The notes under the pieces are model-generated. The model made no database searches and was not told the DNA's origin. It saw nothing but the letters and a program-made list of their open reading frames with translations. Source: Tieghemostelium lacteum (taxonomy: Eukaryota > Evosea > Eumycetozoa > Dictyosteliales > Raperosteliaceae). Taken from it: a DNA stretch of 64,000 nucleotides. Position 1 is the first letter of the stretch, and each line of letters starts with the position of its first letter. Both the position numbers and the translations under genes were made by a program. Positions 1 through 11,799 of the stretch are shown here, one piece after another. The stretch covers positions 248,001 through 312,000 of the forward strand of contig LODT01000020.1 in the NCBI GenBank assembly GCA_001606155.1. Reading direction: 5' to 3'.

Positions 1-814
1 TTGATAATGATAATTATTGGATTGGATTGGATTGATTGGATTATTTAAAAAATATTTAAAATTTTAAAAAAAAAAAATAAAAATTAAATATATAGAGAGG
101 GACTACTGAATAGTAACTTTTAAAATAATTCTCTATATCTATTTTTAAGATATTGGTAATTTAAAAATTTTTAAAAGGTAAATTCAAATTATAATATTTT
201 GAATATATTTAAAATCCAAAATTAAAAGGAATTTGAAAAATGAGATTTTAAAATTAATTTTAAAGTAGAAAAGAGAAAAAAATGATTATTATTTTCAAGT
301 AATGGAAAAATAGTAATTATTACTATACAAATATATAACAACACTGAAATGGCTATATAATTTTTTTAATCATATATTTTTTTTGATATATATAAAAGTT
401 ATTTTTGAATGACACTACCTATTTTAAAAAGGTACTCCACACACTCACCAAAAAATGGTTTGGAATTATTAAGAATTTTGAAAATTGAAAATAAAATAGT
501 TTAAATTTAAAAAGGTATTATTACTATTGAAAAAAAAAACAAGTGTTTGTATAATTAAAAAATACACACAAAAATACCAAGTTTTTTTTTATCTTTTTAA
601 AAGTTCTGTAAAGTTTAAAATAACAATATAAAGTTTGAGGTTAACCAACAGAAGAAATAATAGTGGTAAATGTGTATTGTACTGTGTATGGTTTTTATAA
701 ATATTTATATCTGATAGGCTATTAGAATTTCAAAAGATATAAAAGATTATATAAAAATATATAAATAAAAAAAAAAAAAAATAATTTCAAGATGTTGGTC
801 CATATCCACAAATG

Positions 815-836
815 TATTACACTCTAGAGTGTAATA
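815..836. repeat. 22-bp perfect palindrome
   Basis: The half-site TATTACACTCT is followed directly by its reverse complement, with no spacer. The symmetry is exact over 22 bases and stops at both ends. It lies in gene-free DNA. It could bind a dimeric protein or be chance, since AT-rich DNA readily forms short palindromes, but the ACACTCTAGAGTGT core is less AT-rich than its surroundings. Confidence 0.6.
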
Positions 837-2287
837 ATTACAAATCTTTTAGAGAAAACAACACCACACTTAAATATTAATAATGATGATGAATGATGAA
901 AAACATTGATATTTTATATGATCAATAATTCTAAAACATAAAAAATATTCACGCATATTTTTTCTACTAATATTGAAATTCCTTTACCTACCAAAAGAAT
1001 TGAGTATTCATTTAGATAGAATTTAATAGTGTTGTTGTTATTGCTAAAATTATTTATATTGTTACAATTTTTTTTATAAAAATAATATTATTATTACTAA
1101 TATTTGTTGGTTTCGTTGATCTTCCCAATTTAAATTTAAAATTTAAAAAAAGTCTGGATTTTAATAAATTAGGGTAATGAAAACAATAAATTGATAGATT
1201 TGATTTGATTGTGATTTTAAAAATAAAACAAATTAGATTTTTTTTTTTAAAATTGAATTAATTAAAGTTTAAAATGAATTGGAAAATAATATAAAAATAG
1301 AATGATTTTTTAAATTTTCTTGTTGTTGTTTTTCCAAAACAGAGATGGCATTATATATGCATGATAGAGTCACTTTAAAATTAATTATTTATCTTTACAG
1401 ATTTTAATTCTTTAAAGTAGTTGAGGTTGAACCTGACTTATTTCAACTGATCCAAATTTGGAAAAAAAAAAAACAAAGAGAATAAAACCAAATAAACACA
1501 GTGTGCTGTATTGTAGTACTTGATTGATGATTATCAACAATTGGAAGGTTTAAAAAAACAAATAAAAAAGGACGAAACTATCAAAATAAATTATAAATGT
1601 CCATAATAAAATGAAATAGAAAATTAAATATCACCAACACACCCACCCACCCTCTCCAAGAGAGAGGTTGTTTTTTAAATTTACTGTATGTATAAACAGA
1701 ACAACAACAGAACATAAAAACCACTACAATTGTGTTCTTATTAGTGAGTGAGTGAGTTTTTAACTTTGTATCAAACTTTCGTATTGTATTCCACAAAATG
1801 CTTGAATAATTTTCATTTGAATAATTTTATTGGTTTCAAGTTTATATTTTAAAAGTGATAATCTTCTTTATATGTACCGAAGCTGAAAAAACAGAGTGAG
1901 AGTGGAAACACTTAGAAAAGATGTAAAGGTTTATCACAAAAGTGGGAAAAATATGATGTAGAGTTTTATTATAATTCACAGTTTAAAACACCACCACTAC
2001 CACCACTACCACCTAACTATATTAATAACACCCAAACTAAAACATTTTACAGTTACTAAATGTGAAATAGGGTGGGTAGAACCTATTCTATAAGATATTT
2101 TAAACAGAAAAAAAATAATAAAAATAAAACAATACTAACACACCCCCACTTTAGATTGGTTTTAACAAGTGGATAGATCCCCAATTTTTCAATCAATTAA
2201 TTATGTTTTGACGTTTTTTGATCATTATAAATAGAACAGTACTGTTTTTTATGTAAATATGTTAATAACAAAAGTAGTAGTGTCATA

Positions 2288-2308
2288 TGTGTGTGTGTGT
2301 GTGTGTGT
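2288..2308. repeat. TG dinucleotide repeat
   Basis: About ten uninterrupted TG units, followed within 30 bases by further GTGTGTG and TGTGGTTTGTGTG blocks. It is a simple microsatellite in gene-free DNA. Confidence 0.85.
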
Positions 2309-2928
2309 TTTGATTATTTTTTTTAAAGTGTGTGTTATATGTGGTTTGTGTGATCAAAAAAAAAATTAAAAAAAAAATATCCCAATTTATCAACAATTTA
2401 TTAAATTTATTTGTTTATTGGTGTTTATTATTTGTGGGTGTGTGATGTTCTGATCAAAACAATGTAGATTCTATTTTAAAATAATAAAAAAAACATTGTG
2501 TTTTCATTAATCATAGCCTATATATGGGTATATTACAACAACATGTGTGATATAATAATATTGATCTAACAATTCCTAATGAAATTGAAATTAATTAATT
2601 AAATCCCTATCTTTTTGCAGACAATATTTAGAATATTTTGGGAAGTGTAAATGTAACGGTTGAAAAATTATGAATTTAAATAACAATATAAAAGATTAAC
2701 AATCACCTTCCTACCATTTGTAAAAAGAACAGGTATTTTTATGAATTCTCATTTCTAAAATATAAATAGAAATCACTTCTTAATCCTTGGTGTACAGCTA
2801 TTGTAAAATACAATTTCAATTTGCATACCAAAATTAGTTTACTACTAAAAATGTAAAAATAAAATAATAAAAAATAGGATTATTATAATAGTTTGTTTGT
2901 TTTTTGTTTGTTTTTAGTTAATTTTTAT

Positions 2929-4229
2929 TTAATCAACCTCTTCAGATTCAGCAACAGAAGGTGAGGATGATGAGGTGACTACTGAAGTTTTAGAGGATTT
3001 CTTTTCCAATTTTGATTTTTCCTTTTCTAGTTTTTTTTCTAGTTTCTCTTTATCTTTCTTTTCCTTTTTCTCGAGTTTTTCTTTCTCCTTTTTCTCTTTT
3101 TTGGTAGTTGCACCATTGCTACCAACATTTGTGGTGGTAGTGGTGTTATTGGCTGAATCGCCTTCTGTAATATTACTACTAGTTTGTGAGGTAATGGATA
3201 CAATTGGATCTGGATGTTCAATAAGATATTGATCAAAATCAAAATTGTAATCCATCTCACCCCCCAAATCTTTCTCTAGACTTGTAGCATCAATATATTC
3301 CAATAGTTCTGGAAATACTCTATTACCATCTTTATCCTTTTTAGAATAGACAAATTTAACTTTTGACATTGTAACTTCATTTAAAAATGGTGATATAATC
3401 TTCCATGCAATCCAAAACAATGTTGGTGGATCTAAAAATATAGCTTGTCCTAATCTCTCTGGACAATGATCCAATAAAAAGTGCATACTTTCCTAAAATA
3501 ATCAAAAAAAAAAGGTTAATAATCATATTCCCCAAAATTCACAAAAAAAATTTTTTCACCCCTTTTACCACCATTTTTACGTATTTAATAAATAGTACTC
3601 CAAGGTATTTAAATACTTACTAAATTAGTTTTCATATCCATATTACCTCTAGAAAATCCATGATAATCAACAATAAAACAAAAAGTTTCTACACCGTTAT
3701 TATAATCCATATTCTTGAAACCAGATTCCAGCCAATACACTAAATGTTTAAATTTAATATCACCTGGAACATCTTTAACTGTATCTCTTCTTGGTCTTGC
3801 TAAGATTATTGGTCTACCTTTTTTATCTTTAGAATGAATATACAAACAACCTGTATTTGCTATAGCTTTCAAATCTTTTAAACATATATCTTGTGGTCTA
3901 TTTTTCTTTCTCCACTCTAAAGAGTCTCTAATCATCTATAAATAGGGCATTAGAATATAAGATGACAATGTGTCATTGGTATGTTGACTTACTTTTTCAG
4001 ATTTCGCAACTGTATAGTTTCTAGCTCTCAGATATCTGAGAAGACACATATCATTGATGAATGCAATATCCTCAGGATCTGTCAAGTCAGAGAGATTAGA
4101 TTTAATCTCATTGAATGCCTCCATTTGCTTTTCATTTAGGTTCTTGAATGGGTTAAATGTTTGGGTACTTCCAAGTGTTGGTGTACTGACACTATGTAAA
4201 GTGGCATCTGTGACGTTTTCAATACTCAT
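2929..4229 (-). CDS. CRAL-TRIO (Sec14-like) lipid-binding protein
   Basis: Probable cytosolic lipid-transfer or phosphoinositide-exchange protein. Three exons read on the minus strand: 4229-3993, 3935-3621 and 3492-2929. Both introns are phase 0 with GTAAGT donors, giving 371 residues. Residues about 30-80 form a CRAL-TRIO N-terminal helical region ([20 protein letters not shown]). Residues about 90-270 are the CRAL-TRIO lobe, with the block [20 protein letters not shown], then [16 protein letters not shown] and the exit strand KVKFVYS, as in Sec14 relatives. The C-terminus (about 290-365) is an Asn/Thr stretch followed by an unusual Lys/Glu tract and a Ser-rich end, probably disordered. The antisense strand stays open over the Lys/Glu tract and is only a shadow. 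Ligand unknown. Confidence 0.9.
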
Positions 4230-4693
4230 TTTTTAATACAACTATATTTTTAAAAATATAAATTAAACAATGAGTTTTAATGAAAAGTAAATTTATATGA
4301 ATATAAATATACAATTATTATTATTAAATATTTAATATCTGTAAAACTAATTTGTTGGTTAAAAAAAAAAAAAAAAAAAACTTTCTTCTTTCGATTTCTA
4401 TTGCAATTCCATTGTCAGATGTTTCTATATTTGCGTCATTAAAAAAACGATCATTGATTCCACATAATAATTATTTCCCATAGCTGCTAATCTAGAATCT
4501 TAATCAAAAAGTGTAAAGCCATTATGGTAATGAATAATTATCATAATGAATAACAACAACAGCACACCACACCTCAATGTTATTACTATATTTTATTTTT
4601 TTCTTGGATCTACTAGATCAATTTTTTCAAAAGTAAATTCTGCAAGATGTTTATTATAATATAATTACAATTAACAGTGGTTGTTTATGAGAT
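4230..4693. other. Intergenic, upstream of CRAL-TRIO gene
   Basis: AT-rich spacer between the start of the CRAL-TRIO gene and the stop of the secreted-protein gene, both on the minus strand. It contains an A18 run near 4363-4380. No ORF or RNA gene seen. Confidence 0.6.
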
Positions 4694-6741
4694 TTATTGA
4701 TTGGATAAATCCTGATATTTAGTTAAAGCCAACATTGAAATGGAATAGCTTAGTGAACTTGATGCCCAATATGGGAAGGGTTGGAAGTTGTAACCGGGGA
4801 ATGTAACAGGTACAGTTTGATTACACCATATCTCACCAATGTACATGTCATAGGTCTCCTGATCGACGATTCCTGACATTCCTGATATGATATCATTTAC
4901 AGGACTGAAGATATTAGGGTCACATGAAGTACCATTAAAGAACTCACAGAAATTAGATGGGTAAAAGAAAGCTAAGCTCTCTGAACTCTTTACACTTCCA
5001 CTGAAAAATGCATTTTCGCATTGAACTGGGTTATCTAGGATATTGTCATTAATGTACACTGCAGCTGAGCTTACTGCAGATATGACTTGTGCAGGAGTCT
5101 CAGGTCTCCAGATTCTCATTGGAGATCCACTGCCTGTATTGCTGTTTGGTAGAGTCCATATATCAATAAGTGCATTGACAGACAATGCAGTTGAGAAGAA
5201 TCTATCCTCACCGTATTGAACTGGTTTACCAAAGATATTGGTATCTGCATCCCCCAAAAAGTCATCCCAATATTGAGAATCAATTTGTTTACTAAGGAGA
5301 TGGTTAGTAGCATTAGTTTGCATGACAGATAAAAGAGTGGATAGGATGTAATCTAAAGGAGCGGGTAATTGACCATTAGCAGTTTGGTTCATTTCTTCGA
5401 GATTGTAAACCAATCTTGAAATAAACCAAGTAAAGTCATAAATAGAGGGATAATAGAGTAAAGCTAAATCAGATCTGTTATAGACCATTCCACTATTGAT
5501 GCCATACTCTATCAATTGTGTGATTGAAATGCACATATTTTGTAAATCTTGACTCTGTATAAAGTATTCCTTAGCATTAGGATTCATTTGAATAGAAGAT
5601 ACAAAACCAAACAAACTGTTGGCAGCTACAGAGAAATCTACATTATTCACATAGAATGGCATCATTACTGAATTGTGAGTCAAAAGTTGATCAGTAAGCG
5701 ACGAGAACCATGTACCTGGTAACACTAGGTTCTCCATAGTGTCACTATTAGTTGCTAAATAGTTCTCAAGGAAATCGTTTATAGCATAATAGGTTCTCTG
5801 GTCAATTGTATTTTGGTTACGATCTTCAGAGGCAGGTCTGTATGCATACTTGAGATAGACATCAAAGAGTGCTGTTACATTGCTATTCTGTTGATTCCAA
5901 GTTGAGAACACTTGAGGATACTTATCAGATACACGGTATAACGAGTATCCCAAAGCAAGGTTGCAACCAGAGTCATCAGCATCCGAAGGAATCTTAAAGA
6001 CCTGTTTGAAAGCATCCAATTGTTGTGCAAATTCTTCCATATCCTTCACAATACCATAAGCTCTAAAAATATCAGCAAAAGCATCGACAATCTCTTGAAA
6101 TCCTCCATATTGATCAATGAGGTCATTTAAGTTTGGTGGATATTGATAGTAGATATCAAATGTATCATTATACAATTGAGGCCAAAAAGTATATGCTGGT
6201 ACATAATCAGGTTGATTATTGTCATGGTATGACAAAATTACATTAATTGCATTCTCAATGACACCTTCACTTATCTGAATAGCACCATAACGTTCAGTCT
6301 CCAAAAGTGTATAACTAACAAAATTGGTGACAAAACTGTTACTGTCTGGAACCTGAAACAATCTTCTTGCCTCTGTTTTTAACTCATCTCCAAAAAAATT
6401 AAAATGAACACCTGATTTCCATTCACCTTTGGTCTCTTGAAAGTGAACAAATGGTTCATACCCCTTAGTTTCTCTGTTGTTGTATGATATTACAATTGTG
6501 CAAAGATTTAAAAAACAATAATAATAATAATTTTTTTGATTAGAATTATTTTAATTCAGATAAACAAACTCATTTTCGGTCTATTATAATTTTAAATGAA
6601 TGTAACTTACTTTATTTGGGCATCCTCAACCATTTCATGTAATTTACTGATAGTTTTGGAAAATGATGGTGGTGTACCCTTTGCATTTATAATTTGCACA
6701 ATAATAAATAATAGTACAGATAATGTTAATAGTGACTTCAT
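4694..6741 (-). CDS. Secreted protein of unknown family, 636 aa
   Basis: Two exons: 6741-6611 and 6473-4694. The intron is phase 2, with donor GTAAGT and acceptor CAACAG. The predicted protein has 636 residues. The first exon codes a clear signal peptide (Met-Lys-Ser then a leucine/isoleucine core, small residues at about 18-20). No transmembrane segment follows. The mature part is rich in Tyr, Phe, Asn and Trp and has many N-glycosylation sequons, consistent with a lumenal or extracellular protein. The motifs PDSNSFVTNFVSYTLLE and VPAYTFWPQLYNDTF near the N-terminus and the Cys-containing C-terminal third look conserved in style, but I do not recognise the family. The function should be left open. 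Confidence 0.75.
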
Positions 6742-7219
6742 TTTCGATAGAGAATGAAACAGTCAATTGGAATTACTATTCTTCAAAATAGCAACTTTAA
6801 AAGAATTTTCTATTCAGATTTCCTTTTGAACCCAGAAATAAAAAAAAATTTTTATTTCCAAAAAAAATAAAATATCTCTTTGTGGATGTTTGGTGATGTG
6901 TGTGGTATTTAAATTAATTAAATAATTTATTATGTTTTTATAAAACTCTTCATCAGAAAGAAACTTGAGTGTGAAGTAAAATTTTAAATACGAGGTGGGG
7001 TCATTACAAAATAAAAAAAAAAAAGTTATTGTCATTATTAATATTAGTTAAAATAGAAAATAAAGTTGTTTTAGGTGTGATGGTGATTATTGACTAATAC
7101 CATTATTGGAGGGGAGGGGGATTGGAGGTGAGAGCTAAAAAAATTAAAAAGTGGGGGTTTTTTAAAGTTGTGTGTTTTGGGAGGATATACTGAAGCTTGC
7201 AATGTGAAGTTTAAAAATG
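6742..7219. other. Intergenic with G-rich block, promoter side of the secreted gene
   Basis: Spacer between the secreted-protein gene start and the FSH hydrolase stop. It contains an unusually G-rich stretch at about 7074-7190, with runs of four and five G at 7111-7120. A 73-residue minus-strand reading frame at 6814-7035 is rich in Phe/Ile/Asn and looks like translated AT-rich DNA, not a gene. Confidence 0.6.
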
Positions 7220-8275
7220 TCATTCTAGTGAACAATCTTGAATAAATGTTGTCAAGAAGTTTCTGTAGGTTTGTATATCAGCTTTAGAAGTTGGTACCAA
7301 ATGACCATAGGAATGTTCGTATATTTGTGGATTAGAGAAATGAGATGATAAACTTTCACAATTAGATGCCAATATCAATTCATCTGATTTACCCCAACAA
7401 TGTAAAGATGGTGTTTGTATCTTATTGAGCGGGTAACTTTGTTTAGGTGAAGATGATTGTTGTGGACTATTACTATTACTACTATTATCTAAACAATCGT
7501 TACTACCATTAAGGTTATGTGATGTTATATTATGACTGCCATTGTTGTGTTCTGAGCATGGATATAATGACTGATGAATAGAGGCTCTCGATTGAAATCC
7601 ACTGAATAATAATCCAAATCTAAATGAGAAACAATTATGGTACATATTGTTTTCTAAAGTTGGATCAGAATTTAGAGAACTAATTGAACATAGTAAACTA
7701 CACAATACAGCACCTTGTGAGAATCCTAATACACCGTCAATTGGTCCTTGTGTAATAAATACCTCTCTGAGATAATCCAATGTAACTTCCCATCCACGAT
7801 ATTCTTTACCATCTTTTGATGCTCTCCACCAAGATGAAGTACCATTCTTCTCATCAACAATATGTGGTGCATCTATATAAACTAATAATTATATTCCAAA
7901 ACATGTTAATATTACTCTCGACCTTCTCAATATTAGTGCAAATGAGAGTTTTTTTAATCTATACATACTAAATTCAGCAATATCTTTCATTGATTTTCTA
8001 ATTGAATGAAAAATGCATTAGAATACATTTAAATTTAATTAATTAATGAGTGTAAGAGTGTATAATATATAGACAAACTATAACAATGGTATATATAATG
8101 ATAAAACAAAATATAGAGTGTTTTAAATATCTTGTATATACCTTAATACTGCTGTCTTTGATTTGAATATAGTTCCATTTTGTTTATAACCATGTAAACA
8201 CAGAATACGTAGTTTCTTTTTAGTTTCAAGTGATTCCATAGTTGGTGAACTGTTGTTACTGCCATTAACTTCCAT
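7220..8275 (-). CDS. FSH/OVCA2-type serine hydrolase
   Basis: Alpha/beta hydrolase of the family of serine hydrolases (yeast FSH1, animal OVCA2), probably a small-ester or thioester hydrolase in the cytosol. Three exons: 8275-8142, 7997-7969 (only 29 nt) and 7872-7220, with phases 2 and 1 keeping frame; 271 residues. Visible landmarks are ILCLHGYKQNG near residues 24-34 (first strand and oxyanion loop), APHIVDEKNGTSSWWR after the second intron, the nucleophile elbow GFSQGA at about residue 105, and HSYGHLVPT near the C-terminus carrying the likely catalytic His. A low-complexity Asn/Ser/Pro insert of about 45 residues sits in the lid region, a common dictyostelid feature. The 3' end faces the G-rich spacer. 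Confidence 0.9.
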
Positions 8276-9264
8276 TTTTTTATTACCTTATCAATTGGTG
8301 TTCTTCAAATAATAATCTTAATTTTGTAAATTATTATTATATTGTTATTTTTTAAAAAACTGTGTTGTGTTGATGTTTATTCAATTTACTCTCTTCTTAT
8401 AATTATTATTATTATTTAATAAATAAATAAAAATTTTTGATAAATTAAATTTTTAATGATTCTACACAAACTAATGACTCTTGCACCAGAGAGTTTGTTT
8501 TTTAATCCACACCTAAATGTAAATAATTCGATTAGATTTTGTTAAAAATTAAACAAATTTCTAAATTTATAAATTATAATAATATAATTAATAATAATTT
8601 ATAAAAAATTAAAAAAAATAAAATAAACTAAATTTTTTGTTTTTGATTAATAGTTATCGATTTTAAGTTAACAAAATTGGTTTCTTCTTATTACCCCCTC
8701 TAAATTGAGAAAAAAAAAAAAAAAGAATAGATAGACACAAGAAAAAAAAATAAAGGAGGAGATTATTTGATGTGTATATATAATTTATATACACTTTTTA
8801 CCATCGAATTTTAAGACTGTATTCAAACACATATAATAATTGACAATGATTATTACAATTCATCTGTGTTTCTCTATATTGATTTGTTGTCTGTTATTTT
8901 TTTTTTTTTATGTATTGTAATTGTCGACAAAATGTAATCAAACACCAATATGATTCCATATCCAATGAAAATTGAGATTTCAAAATTCCATTATCATAAA
9001 AAAAATTATAATTACGATTATAATATTATTATTCTAATTTGTGTGTTATAATCTACAATGACATACTAATAGATTAGGATAATTTATAACAGAAGTATGA
9101 GGAGAATAAGAAAAAAAAAATTTTTTAATTTTGACGAGCTCTAACAATAAATTTAAAATAAAATTAAATTTGCTTTGCACCAATCATAGATATTTTTAAA
9201 TTTACATAATCCACCTCTTATAATGAATGGTATTGGTTTGGGTATAAGGGGGGTTAAAGTATTA
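8276..9264. other. Intergenic, upstream of FSH hydrolase
   Basis: Nearly one kilobase of AT-rich DNA between two minus-strand genes, containing A and T homopolymers. I see no ORF of interest, RNA gene or strong repeat. Confidence 0.6.
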
Positions 9265-11512
9265 TTACTTTTTATTATTTTTATTGTTATTGATAAAACC
9301 TAATTCAATATCATTATCCTGATCAGAATATTTTGAACTGAGATCATCCCAATAATTGGAAAGTAAACCTTTTTTCATACTGTCTTTCTTGCCACTTGAC
9401 AATTTTGATGGTGATGAATTTAAAATTGCGTTATTGTTTTCTAAAATATTATTATTATTATTATTGTTGTTGTTACTAGAGGTTTGACCTGTACTATATA
9501 AAGCACCACTTTTTGAGGTATAATCTCTAGAGAGTTTTGGTACATTACGCAGTACCTTTGGTTGTTGAGGTACTTTATAACGATTAGCTGATGGTTGTAA
9601 AAGAGATGCACCATCTTTATTGGCTTGATTAGTCTCAGTAGCATCTTTATTCTTTTTACCTACAATGAGATTTTTAATGTAGGTAAATCTGGATTTAGGT
9701 GGTGGAACTCCTCCGAATGCTGCACGTTCTTCACGAACTTGTTTGAGAATTTTCGAACCTTGTTCAACTGCAGCATCAGATGTATCAGTTACTACTCTTA
9801 AACTTGGTATACAACAACAATTTGCTATTCTAGAATGAATGTTAAATAGGGCAGCAATGCAAATAAATGCCACAAAGAATGGGAAAAATAAAACAAATTT
9901 GTTACCTAGGAGGAAAGGATCCATTTCTCCCATGACCTTGGTGAAGGATGCATCAGCAAGTTGACAAATTTGTAAGAAATTGTAGGATAAAGGTGCTGCT
10001 AGACGACATAGATAGTTGGCACTAAACATTATAGAAAGTGCATTGGTTTGTTGTTGTGGTACCAATCGGTAGTAATTGAAAATACGTACTTTAAAGAGTG
10101 TGGTATAGGAACATACTGCCATGTAGAGTAAGGGTATGAAACAAAAGAGTTGTAACCATATACCTGCAAGTGAATCTTTACTACTGTTGATAATCAATGC
10201 AAATGGTGAGAATTGTTTTTCTTTAGTTGTGAATGGTAATGTGATTTCAGACCATACTACAAGCATTGACATGATGGCACATAATGCACCTAGTATCTTG
10301 TAGTAATTGGGATGAATGTAAATGTACCAGTAATACTCTAATTTCTCATATCTTGATGGTGATTTAAATGACCATTTAACACGAGGTACTCTCAATTCCT
10401 TTGGAGTACTATCGCATTCTACAATATCCTCACATGCAAATGCTTTACCTAGTAATCTGTCATAGAGCATCTCAGAACGTTCAGTCTGATCTAGTAGATC
10501 TAACAGTTGAGTATGCATACTAACACACTTATCATAAGTGAGTTCCAAGTCATCTAGTTTCTCTTGTACCTGTCCTCCACTTGCAATGGAATACTCTTGA
10601 ATCATTGCATCGTATTCAATGGGACATTTGGAAATGATGATATCTAGATAGACCCTAAATGGGTCGTATTCACCTGCACGTTCTGAAGTTGATTTTATGA
10701 GCTTTAGATGCTCAATAAGCTTTTCTTTAGATGTTTCTAACTCGTGTTTCAAGACTACAGCTTGCACACGATAATGACGTAGAGTTCTATATGGATTTGA
10801 TTTTCTCAGTAGATTTCTAGGAACATCTACTAACCCGTACCCAAGTGTCAAAACAATCAAAATAGCACCATAGGCATTGGCAATCATCATAATGAGTGAC
10901 AATAGACTCTGAAAACTCAAGTGTTTGGCAATTAACAGTGCAATGACAAACACAAAACCTGCAATAGCCATAAATATGTACAATATGAGATTCTCTTTAA
11001 TTGATCGAGATATTCTCTCTTGAAATCTAAAATCACCTGTAGTGCTAAAAGTCTGAAGTATTGGGAATACTGCCCAAGACAATACAAATGTTCCCCAATA
11101 TAAAATCTGCCATTGAAGTATCATGACAGGTTCTGGTACAAATGTTATTGGTTCATTACAGTACTTTTCTGCTGATGAACTAAATATAGTACTACCATTA
11201 CTATCTGTATTATTATTATTACTACCATTATGTCTTTCTAAACAATTTTGATGATCTGTCTATAGAATATAAATGTTCAGTCAAAATAAGTATTTAATGT
11301 ATAATTGTTTATGTAGAGTAGATACATACTGCTAAAATATCAACAGGCACTAAGAAAACTATTGAAAAACACAAAAACCAACCTAACCAACTGGTAAATG
11401 ATGCATAGAAAGGTGTTCTTCTGAATGATATAAATTGTCTCATGGATAGAATGACAACTATACCTATTAATATTAATTCGAATGCCAATAAGACATAACT
11501 TGCTGCTCCCAT
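9265..11512 (-). CDS. LMBR1 domain-containing protein 2 homologue
   Basis: Polytopic membrane protein of the LMBR1 family, LMBD2 subgroup. Two exons: 11512-11330 and 11259-9265. The intron is phase 0 with a GTATGT donor; 725 residues. Two hydrophobic segments lie in the first exon. The second exon continues with a glycosylatable Asn/Ser loop, then segments near ILQWQILYWGTFVLSWAVFPILQ, IKENLILYIFMAIAGFVF and LIMMIANAYGAILIVLTLGYG, followed by the family's signature VDVPRNLLRKSNP. A long cytosolic coiled-coil-like region precedes another cluster of membrane segments (about residues 340-530). The C-terminal 180 residues are hydrophilic, ending in a poly-Asn tract. Family members have been linked to receptor signalling in animals; nothing here shows the ligand or role. 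Confidence 0.92.
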
Positions 11513-11799
11513 TCTCTATAAATGTGATCTCCTGTGAATATCACACTAAAGTCTATATAAGAGAGATTGATCTAATCTTAAACAACAATAAATAAATAAA
11601 AATGTTATAAATAATATCAAATATTGAAGAAAAATAAAAAAAAAATAACTGTGAAAAAAAAATTTTCACCCAACCACCACACACCTTAACTGCCCTACAA
11701 AAATGAAAAATCATAAAAAAAGAAATCAAAAAGGATAACTGGTAAAGTGAAATTAAGATTTTAATATAAAAAAAAAAAACACAAGGAAATTTATTTAGT

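Larger units (their letters stand above)
1..2928. other. Long gene-free AT-rich region with CA/GT boxes
   Basis: No convincing coding region is visible on either strand. The stretch is mostly A/T runs, broken by CA- or GT-rich blocks at about 431-447, 1632-1654, 1987-2014, 2136-2148, 2288-2308 (a pure TG repeat), 2325-2350 and 2429-2441, and by a perfect palindrome at 815-836. The gene on its right ends here on the minus strand, so the region is 3' to that gene. It may be the upstream region of a gene lying left of the window. CA/GT-rich elements are known binding sites in Dictyostelium developmental promoters (G-box factor type), but that role here is inference. Confidence 0.5.

Noticed and set aside
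1581-1796. 71-codon minus-strand frame
   Set aside because: Built from simple CA/GT blocks and A/T DNA, ends in the rare TGA, with no recognisable domain.
2975-3260. Frames antisense or shifted in the Lys/Glu tract of the CRAL-TRIO gene
   Set aside because: Low-complexity shadows of the real minus-strand exon.
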